From Planctomycetaceae bacterium (GTDB lineage: Bacteria > Planctomycetota > Planctomycetia > Pirellulales > Thermoguttaceae): a stretch of DNA of 20,004 nucleotides. Positions within the stretch are counted from its first letter, which is position 1. The number at the start of each line of letters is the position of its first letter. Of this stretch, positions 5,966-10,582 are shown piece after piece. The notes under the pieces were generated by a model. The model did not search any database. It had not been told where the DNA came from and saw only the letters and a list, made by a program, of their open reading frames with translations. The position numbers and the translations under genes were made by a program. Where the stretch lies: the NCBI GenBank assembly GCA_004556055.1, contig SFIW01000044.1, forward strand, positions 1-20,004. Direction: 5' to 3'.

Positions 5966-7702
5966 ATGAAGAAGAATTTTGTCTCCCTAGCTCTTGGCGC
6001 CGCCTCGTTGTTGAGCGCGTGTTTGATTGGAACGACCTCTCGCGCCGAAGATATAACGATTGACGGCAAAGCGTTCCGAAAGATTTCCGTCGCCGAATAT
6101 CGCGATAAGATGAAAGCCGGGTGGATCGGTCAGATCGCCGGCGTCTGTTGGGGCGCGCCGACAGAATTTCGATGGGCAGATAAAACGATTCCCGAGGGGG
6201 ATATGCCGACGTGGCGTCCGGAGATGATTAACGACGCGTTTGGACAGGACGACTTATACGTTGAAATGACCTTCTTGAAGACCCTCGAAGATTACGGGCT
6301 CGACGTTTCGATACGTCAAGCGGGGATCGATTTCGCGAATAGCGAGTATATGCTCTGGCACGCGAATAACGAGGGACGCAAGAATCTGCGCAGGGGAATC
6401 GCGCCCCCGAACTCGAGCCATCCCGCCTTCAATAAGTGCGCCGACGATATCGATTATCAAATCGAAGCGGACTTCTCGGGCCTTGTCTCTCCCGGTCTTC
6501 CGAATAACGCCGTGAGAATGGGCGAGACCTTTGGACGATTGATGAACTATGGCGACGGTCTATACGCGGGTCAATTCGTCGGCGCAATGTATAGCGAAGC
6601 GTTCTTTGAAACGGACGTCGAGAAGATCATTCGAAAGGCGCTCGAAGCGATCCCTGCGGAATCGCAATACGCGCAGATGGTTCGCGACGTCCTCCAGTGG
6701 AAAGAAGAGTTACCGAACGATTGGGAAGCGTGCTGGAATAAGATCAACGAAAAGTATCAGCATAACCCCGAGTATCGCCAGTGGTCCTGCTCCGGCAAGG
6801 ACTCCGCGTTCAATATCGACGCGAAGATTAACGGCGCGTATATCCTCGTCGGGCTCCTCTACGGAGAAGGGGATCTTGATAAGACGATCGTCGTATCGAC
6901 GCGCTGCGGACAAGATTCCGACTGCAATCCGTCGAACGCGGCTGGGATTCTCTTCACGACCCTCGGCTTCAAAGCGCTTCCGCCGCGCTTCTCCGAAAAG
7001 CTCGACGAATCGGGCGTTTTCAGCCACACCGCGTACAATTTCCCCGCGCTAATCGACGCGTGCGAGAAAATCGCCGTCCAAGCGCTCCTTCGCGACGGCG
7101 GCTCCGTCGTCGAAGAGAATGGCGAAAAGTACTTCTATATTCCCGAGACGCCCGTCGTCCCGAGCAAAGCGACGTCGTGCGCCAATCCTGTCGACGCGCC
7201 CGAAACGGGAGACGCCGCGCTCTTTAACGAAGATGAGCTCGCGCAAATCAAGTTCCGCATGTACTCGGACGAAGAGATGCTGGATCGTTTCTTCTCCGGC
7301 TTCCGCGCGTCGCATATGGGGCCCGACATGGATCCGGGATTTCGCGAATCCTATCGCGGACGCGAAAACGTCTTTATGACGCACCCCGAGAGCCGCGAAG
7401 TCGGCGCGGTTCTCTCCAAGACCTTAACTCCCGAGAAAGGGGATACGCTCGTTATTGTCGCGTCGCATCATCAAAGCGGAGATCAGAGCGGCGATTACGT
7501 CCTAAAAGCGAAGGGGAACGGACGCGAACTTTTGAACGCTACGGTAGACGCGACGAGCGTCGACGCGTCGGGTTGGGCGCGTTTTGAGATTCCTCTCGAC
7601 GAGTTTGCGGGTAAAGAGACGACGCTCGAAATCGTGAACGAGCCGAACGGATGGTCGTGGGAAGCCGCTTATTTTGCAGAAATCGCGATCGAGAAGAAGT
7701 GA
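5966..7702 (+). CDS. Exported ADP-ribosylglycohydrolase-family protein
   Basis: This 578-residue exported protein begins MKKNFVSLALGAASLLSACL. The sequence LSAC (16-19) is a perfect lipobox, so it may be a lipoprotein; cleavage after TTSRA (signal peptidase I) is the alternative. The catalytic domain (about 38-375) shows the family pattern: MKAGWIGQIAGVCWGAPTEF (49-68, usually G-W-x-G-x-x-x-G-x-x-x-G-A-P), FGQDDLYVEMTFL (92-104, the first acidic metal motif), DDIDYQIEADFSG and CGQDSDCNPSNAAGI (314-328, matching the second metal motif GxDxD). The first motif is QDD rather than the usual T-D-D-T. The C-terminal part (about 420-578) looks like a beta-rich appended domain. Classical members remove ADP-ribose from proteins, but export makes that substrate doubtful; a glycan or nucleoside-like substrate is an inference. 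GAAGGAAG precedes the ATG by about 8 nt. It is a single-gene unit with its own promoter and terminator. Confidence 0.82.
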   Translation: MKKNFVSLALGAASLLSACLIGTTSRAEDITIDGKAFRKISVAEYRDKMKAGWIGQIAGVCWGAPTEFRWADKTIPEGDMPTWRPEMINDAFGQDDLYVEMTFLKTLEDYGLDVSIRQAGIDFANSEYMLWHANNEGRKNLRRGIAPPNSSHPAFNKCADDIDYQIEADFSGLVSPGLPNNAVRMGETFGRLMNYGDGLYAGQFVGAMYSEAFFETDVEKIIRKALEAIPAESQYAQMVRDVLQWKEELPNDWEACWNKINEKYQHNPEYRQWSCSGKDSAFNIDAKINGAYILVGLLYGEGDLDKTIVVSTRCGQDSDCNPSNAAGILFTTLGFKALPPRFSEKLDESGVFSHTAYNFPALIDACEKIAVQALLRDGGSVVEENGEKYFYIPETPVVPSKATSCANPVDAPETGDAALFNEDELAQIKFRMYSDEEMLDRFFSGFRASHMGPDMDPGFRESYRGRENVFMTHPESREVGAVLSKTLTPEKGDTLVIVASHHQSGDQSGDYVLKAKGNGRELLNATVDATSVDASGWARFEIPLDEFAGKETTLEIVNEPNGWSWEAAYFAEIAIEKK

Positions 7703-7726
7703 TAGCGCTAGGCGATAAGCGTATTA

Positions 7727-7750
7727 GGGACGCAAGGTTGCGTCCCTTTT
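7727..7750 (+). terminator. Intrinsic terminator of the ADP-ribosylglycohydrolase-family gene
   Basis: GGGACGCAA (7727-7735) pairs with TTGCGTCCC (7738-7746), in practice an 8-bp stem with a tetraloop, followed by TTTTCTG. It lies 24 nt after the stop codon. Confidence 0.88.
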
Positions 7751-7946
7751 CTGTTGAGTCTCTGACGGAGATTTGGCGGTGAAAAAGGAGTATTTTGAGG
7801 CGTCATGCTGTATTTTTAACAATTGTTGTAATCGTTACAATTGGAATAATTATTAATTCTTAATCTAAGAAAAGCCTAGTAATATAGCTTCTCTACAATA
7901 CTTTAGAGAAATTTAGGAAAATAAGTAAAATAAAATGAAATTTTTG
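7751..7946. other. AT-rich upstream region of the Cys-rich protein gene, with two inverted repeats
   Basis: This stretch is much richer in A+T than the coding DNA around it and has no credible gene. It contains two palindromes: CAATTGT (7820-7826) with ACAATTG (7837-7843), and TTCTCTA (7889-7895) with TAGAGAA (7904-7910). An A/T tract (7918-7946) runs directly into the -35 box of the next promoter and resembles an UP element. The palindromes are candidate regulator sites. Confidence 0.45.
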
Positions 7947-7974
7947 TTGACAATCGAAGATGGGTAGTTATACT
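7947..7974 (+). promoter_or_regulatory. Strong sigma-70 promoter with UP-like element
   Basis: A perfect TTGACA (7947-7952) is followed after 16 nt by TATACT (7969-7974, 5/6). Upstream lies an A/T-only-rich tract typical of UP elements. The start site would be near 7981, leaving a leader of about 109 nt. The quality of the boxes suggests high expression of the Cys-rich protein. Confidence 0.8.
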
Positions 7975-7980
7975 TAACCA

Positions 7981-8089
7981 ACGGATAGGAAAAAGAGCTT
8001 TTTTCCTGTCGTAAGTGTTTAGGCGACGCATGAAGGTTAAGTAGACCCCATGTAGGCGCCCCGCAACTAATTTTTAGGAGTATTTCCAA
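7981..8089 (+). promoter_or_regulatory. Long structured 5' leader of the Cys-rich protein mRNA
   Basis: The leader begins with an 8-bp hairpin, AGGAAAAA (7987-7994) with TTTTTCCT (8000-8007), followed by a second possible stem (GTCG 8008-8011 with CGAC 8024-8027). Farther on are a four-codon ATG...TAG reading frame (8030-8044) and an adjacent ATGTAG (8050-8055). A good ribosome site (TTTAGGAG) precedes the real start by 9 nt. The length and structure suggest post-transcriptional control or mRNA stabilisation. I recognise no known riboswitch. Confidence 0.4.
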
Positions 8090-8737
8090 ATGAAAAAATT
8101 TCTGAGCTCGTTAGCGGCGTTGGCGCTCGTCCTTTCCGCCTCTTTCACTTTCGCTCAAGAAGCCGCTCAAGAAGCCGCTCCGGCTCCTGAAGCCGCTGTC
8201 GCCGTCGAAGCCGCTCCCGCCGCTGAAGCTACCGCTGAAGTCGCTCCTTGCGAGCCGGTCGCTCCTTGCGCTCCCGCTTGCGAAGCCGCTCCGGTTTGCT
8301 GCCCCTGCAAGCCCTTCACGCCCTTCAAGAATCTTAAGGCTCTTTGCCCGATTACCGTTAAGTTCTCTTGCAACGCTCCCGTTTGCGAAGCCGCTCCCGC
8401 CGCTTGCGAACCTGTCGCTCCTTGCGCTCCCGCTGAAGAAGCCGCTCCCGCCGCTTGCGAGCCGGTCGCTCCTTGCGCTCCCGCTTGCGAAGCCGCTCCC
8501 GTTTGCTGCCCCTGCAAGCCCTGCTGCGTCAAGAAGTGCTTCAAGTTCAACTTCAAGCCCTGCAAGATCGTCTGCAAGCCCGTTGTCTGCAAGCCCGTCG
8601 TTTGCAAGCCCGTTTGCGTTAAGCCCTGCTTCAAATTCAACTTCAAGCTCTGCCGTCCCGCGTGCGCTCCTTGCGCTCCTTGCGCGCCGGCCGCTTGCGC
8701 GCCTGTCGCTCCTTGCGCTCCCGCTTGCGCCAACTGA
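8090..8737 (+). CDS. Secreted Cys/Pro/Ala-rich repeat protein
   Basis: This 215-residue protein opens with a clear signal peptide (MKKFLSSLAALALVLSASFTFA, cleavage expected after Ala22). The mature protein is almost all low-complexity repeats. An Ala/Glu/Pro stretch (23-53) is followed by units of the type CEPVAPCAPACEAAPVCCPC, present at 54-73 and again at 123-142, then KPVVC repeats (163-172) and two copies of CFKFNFK (150-156 and 180-186). I count 33 cysteines, about 15 percent of residues, often as CC, CxxC or CxPxC. No catalytic motif is visible. Such composition suits a disulfide-cross-linked envelope or wall structural protein, or a metal binder. Planctomycetes are known to have Cys-rich wall proteins, but I cannot place this in a named family. 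A strong promoter, a long leader and its own terminator indicate a highly expressed single gene. The function is unknown. Confidence 0.85.
   Translation: MKKFLSSLAALALVLSASFTFAQEAAQEAAPAPEAAVAVEAAPAAEATAEVAPCEPVAPCAPACEAAPVCCPCKPFTPFKNLKALCPITVKFSCNAPVCEAAPAACEPVAPCAPAEEAAPAACEPVAPCAPACEAAPVCCPCKPCCVKKCFKFNFKPCKIVCKPVVCKPVVCKPVCVKPCFKFNFKLCRPACAPCAPCAPAACAPVAPCAPACAN
8249..8521 (+). repeat. Long direct repeats inside the Cys-rich gene
   Basis: The segment coding for residues 54-75 (8249-8314) recurs nearly identically for residues 123-144 (8456-8521), with a partial copy between them (around 8387-8450) and degenerate copies near the 3' end (8650-8730). A second pair, encoding FKFNFK, lies at 8540-8557 and 8630-8647. 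Near-identity at DNA level points to recent internal duplication, and such repeats may change copy number. Confidence 0.75.
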
Positions 8738-8796
8738 GTTGAATTGACTCTGCTAGAAAGATCCGCTAGCTAACCCGGCGGATTTGGCAAATATTT

Positions 8797-8839
8797 AGAG
8801 AGCGTCCCTCCTTGTTGGATGGACGTCTCTCTTTTTTTT
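8797..8839 (+). terminator. Intrinsic terminator of the Cys-rich protein gene
   Basis: AGAGAGCGTCC (8797-8807) pairs with GGACG (8821-8825) plus CTCTCT (8827-8832), an 11-bp stem with a single bulged T and a 13-nt loop. It is followed by eight T residues. Confidence 0.85.
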
Positions 8840-9014
8840 ATGCGCGATTCTTGCCGTTTCTGTTATTCGCCTTTTCTTCGTTTCGACGCGGCCCTTGTCT
8901 TCAAACGACGCGCGACTCACTCTTATCGCTAAACTCGAGTCGGCGTCTGCTCCGCGACTCATTCCATACTTTTATCTCTCGTCTCTCTTCCTGTTCTAAA
9001 GAAACGCGAGTCCA

Positions 9015-9051
9015 ATAAAAAAGCCCCTTCCTCCAAAGAGAGAAAGGAGCT
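9015..9051 (-). terminator. Intrinsic terminator of serC
   Basis: On the minus strand AGCTCCTT (complement of 9044-9051) pairs with AAGGGGCT (complement of 9022-9029), 8 bp including one G-U, and is followed by a run of T residues (complement of the A tract ending at 9021). It lies about 33 nt beyond the serC stop codon. Confidence 0.75.
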
Positions 9052-9083
9052 CGGTTTATTTCAGATCGTAGACGTCGGTCTTA

Positions 9084-10172
9084 TCACGCGTTCTTCTTCA
9101 TGAAGTCGATCATGAAGTCGCGGAGAGCGACGACGCCTTCGCGCGGCATCGCGTTATAGATCGAAGCGCGTTCGCCGCCGACGCTGCGGTGACCGCCAAG
9201 GCTCGTCAGGTTGTATTCCTTCGCGTCCGCTTGGAACTTCTTGTCAAGCTCTTCCGTGGGAAGACGGAACGAAACGTTCATGAACGAACGATATTCCTTC
9301 TGCCCGTGGACGTGATAGAAACCGTTCGAAGCGTCGATGACGTCGTAGAGGAGCTTCGCCTTTTCGAGGTTGCGTTCATACATCTTTTGCAGACCGCCTT
9401 CTTCCTTGAGCCAATCGGTGACGAGCTTCATGATATAAATGCCGAAGGTCGGAGGCGTGTTGAGCATCGAATCCTTCTCGGCGAGCTTCTTGTAGGAGAG
9501 CATCGAGGGAAGATCGTCGCCGCTCATCTCGACGAAATCGTCGCGCATGATTAAGAGGGTGACGCCCGCAGGGCCGGCGTTCTTCTGAGCGCAAGCGTAG
9601 AGAATACCGTACTTCTCGATATCGACGGGACGGGAGAAGATTTCGCTCGAGGCGTCGCAGACGAGGGGAAGATCGACTTTCGGCTCGCGTGGGAACTGAA
9701 TTCCTTCGATCGTTTCGTTGGCGCAGTAGTAGCAGTAAGCGGCGCCAGGAGTGGTGTGGAGCTCTTCGTCTTTCGGCTTGCGGACGTAACCTTCTTCTTT
9801 ATTATCGAAGATGACGTTGATCTTGCCCTGCGTCTTCGCTTCCGACGCGGATTTCTTGCTCCAGTTGCCGGTGACGATATAGTCGGCGGAGACGTCGCGG
9901 TTGCGAATAATGTTCATAGGAATCAGGGCGAATTGAGTAAGGGCGCCCCCTTGAAGGAAGAGAATCTTGTAGTTCTCCGGAACGCCGAGAAGGTCGCGAA
10001 CGTTCTGTTTGGTCTGCGCCAGAATTTCGCCAAACTGCTTGGATCGATGGCTGATTTCAAGAATAGACGCGCCGCAACCTGGGAGACAGAGGAGCTCTTC
10101 CTGAGCTTTTTTCAAAACAGAGACCGGCAAAACGGCTGGACCGGCGGAAAAATTGTACATGCGTTCCGACAT
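9084..10172 (-). CDS. serC: Phosphoserine aminotransferase
   Basis: Converts 3-phosphohydroxypyruvate and glutamate to 3-phosphoserine and 2-oxoglutarate; the enzyme is PLP-dependent, cytoplasmic and part of serine synthesis. In many bacteria it also acts in pyridoxal phosphate synthesis. The 362-residue length is standard. Signatures are NFSAGPAVLPVSVLKKAQEE at the N-terminus, EISHRSKQF, LFLQGGALTQFALIPMNI, YIVTGNWSKKS, the PLP-contacting VCDASSEIFSRPVD, and the Schiff-base lysine Lys197 in CAQKNAGPAGVTLLI. The C-terminus has GGHRSVGGERASIYNAMP. AAGGAATT precedes the ATG at 10172. It is a monocistronic minus-strand gene with its own promoter, a structured leader that may attenuate transcription, and a terminator. 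No serA or serB is present in the window. Confidence 0.97.
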   Translation of the reverse strand: MSERMYNFSAGPAVLPVSVLKKAQEELLCLPGCGASILEISHRSKQFGEILAQTKQNVRDLLGVPENYKILFLQGGALTQFALIPMNIIRNRDVSADYIVTGNWSKKSASEAKTQGKINVIFDNKEEGYVRKPKDEELHTTPGAAYCYYCANETIEGIQFPREPKVDLPLVCDASSEIFSRPVDIEKYGILYACAQKNAGPAGVTLLIMRDDFVEMSGDDLPSMLSYKKLAEKDSMLNTPPTFGIYIMKLVTDWLKEEGGLQKMYERNLEKAKLLYDVIDASNGFYHVHGQKEYRSFMNVSFRLPTEELDKKFQADAKEYNLTSLGGHRSVGGERASIYNAMPREGVVALRDFMIDFMKKNA

Positions 10173-10213
10173 TGTGAATTCCTTTTCGCGTTAGTAGCGA
10201 TACAAACCAGGAT

Positions 10214-10261
10214 AAAAACTGACGCTAAGCGCCTCGTTCGCGGGAGGCGCGTCTCGCGAAC
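10214..10261 (-). promoter_or_regulatory. Candidate attenuator in the serC leader
   Basis: Reading the minus strand, GTTCGCG (10261-10255) can pair with CGCGAAC (10242-10236), while GCGCCTC (10250-10244) can pair with GAGGCGC (10235-10229). Both stems are perfect 7-bp helices. The arms interleave, so the two hairpins compete. The second can be extended by GACGC (10253-10249) with GCGTC (10225-10221), which ends two bases before a TTTTT run (10218-10214). That makes it terminator-like. The element ends about 40 nt before the serC ATG. Confidence 0.5.
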
Positions 10262-10276
10262 TTAACTAATTCGTTG

Positions 10277-10282
10277 ATTATA
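10277..10282 (-). promoter_or_regulatory. Probable -10 box of the serC promoter
   Basis: A perfect TATAAT is found on the minus strand (complement of 10277-10282), about 105 nt before the serC ATG. No good -35 is present at normal spacing (best TATTTA). Transcription would start near 10270, immediately before the competing hairpins. Confidence 0.5.
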
Positions 10283-10407
10283 GCGCCGAATATTACATTA
10301 AATAGGGGGCGACGACGCATACGGCCCCACGACTTTTCCTTCTTACTATATCGGCGTCCCTCCCCCTGCTAAAAATAGGGATTTTTTTGAAAAAAACGCC
10401 CTTTCTC

Positions 10408-10436
10408 TTGACAAGATACGCTTTATTATTTACGAT
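10408..10436 (+). promoter_or_regulatory. Sigma-70-type promoter upstream of tex
   Basis: A perfect TTGACA (10408-10413) is followed after exactly 17 nt by TACGAT (10431-10436, 4/6). Transcription would begin near 10443, only about 30 nt before a terminator-like palindrome and 140 nt before the tex start codon. Confidence 0.65.
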
Positions 10437-10473
10437 TTTTAATAATCGCGCCTTTATGTTTTGGCGCGAAGGT

Positions 10474-10494
10474 CCGACGATCGTCGGCTTTTTT
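10474..10494 (+). terminator. Terminator-like element between the promoter and tex
   Basis: CCGACGATCGTCGG (10474-10487) is a 14-nt perfect palindrome followed by C and a run of six T residues. It is preceded by the CGCGCC/GGCGCG hairpin (10447-10468). Placed between promoter and gene, it either attenuates tex or ends a ~50-nt small RNA. Confidence 0.6.
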
Positions 10495-10582
10495 ATTATT
10501 TAAGGTCGCGCCCTTGCCGCTATAACGCGTCGCGAGAGCATGACGCTATATTTCATCTGCTTGTTCACCGGATGCGTTTAAC

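Larger units (their letters stand above)
8738..9083. other. Convergent intergenic region with two terminators
   Basis: This 346-base region lies between the plus-strand Cys-rich gene and the minus-strand serC. It contains a small hairpin (ATCCGC 8761-8766 with GCGGAT 8778-8783), the plus-strand terminator at 8797-8839 and the minus-strand serC terminator at 9015-9051. The middle part (about 8840-9010) has no supported feature. Confidence 0.6.
10283..10582. other. Divergent intergenic region between serC and tex
   Basis: Beyond the serC promoter, this region carries the tex-side promoter (10408-10436), a compact leader with two hairpins (CGCGCC 10447-10452 with GGCGCG 10463-10468) and a terminator-like palindrome with T tract (10474-10494). 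It also has a TATAAC box (10521-10526) that could serve a second tex promoter, though its -35 is weak. No ribosome site of quality precedes the tex ATG (only GGA at 10570-10572). Confidence 0.55.

Noticed and set aside
8167..8733. Minus-strand open frame opposite the Cys-rich gene, reading as a collagen-like Gly-Ala-Gln-Gly repeat protein
   Set aside because: It is the mirror of the Cys/Pro/Ala repeats on the plus strand. It has no ribosome site and no promoter on that strand, whereas the plus-strand frame has a signal peptide, promoter, ribosome site and terminator.
8812..9018. Plus-strand 68-codon frame after the Cys-rich gene
   Set aside because: It starts inside the terminator hairpin of the previous gene, has no ribosome site and encodes a Ser/Arg/Phe-rich sequence without recognisable features.
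10229..10261. H-type pseudoknot formed by the two interleaved stems in the serC leader
   Set aside because: The third loop would have zero nucleotides to span a 7-bp stem, which is sterically impossible. Competing hairpins are the better reading.
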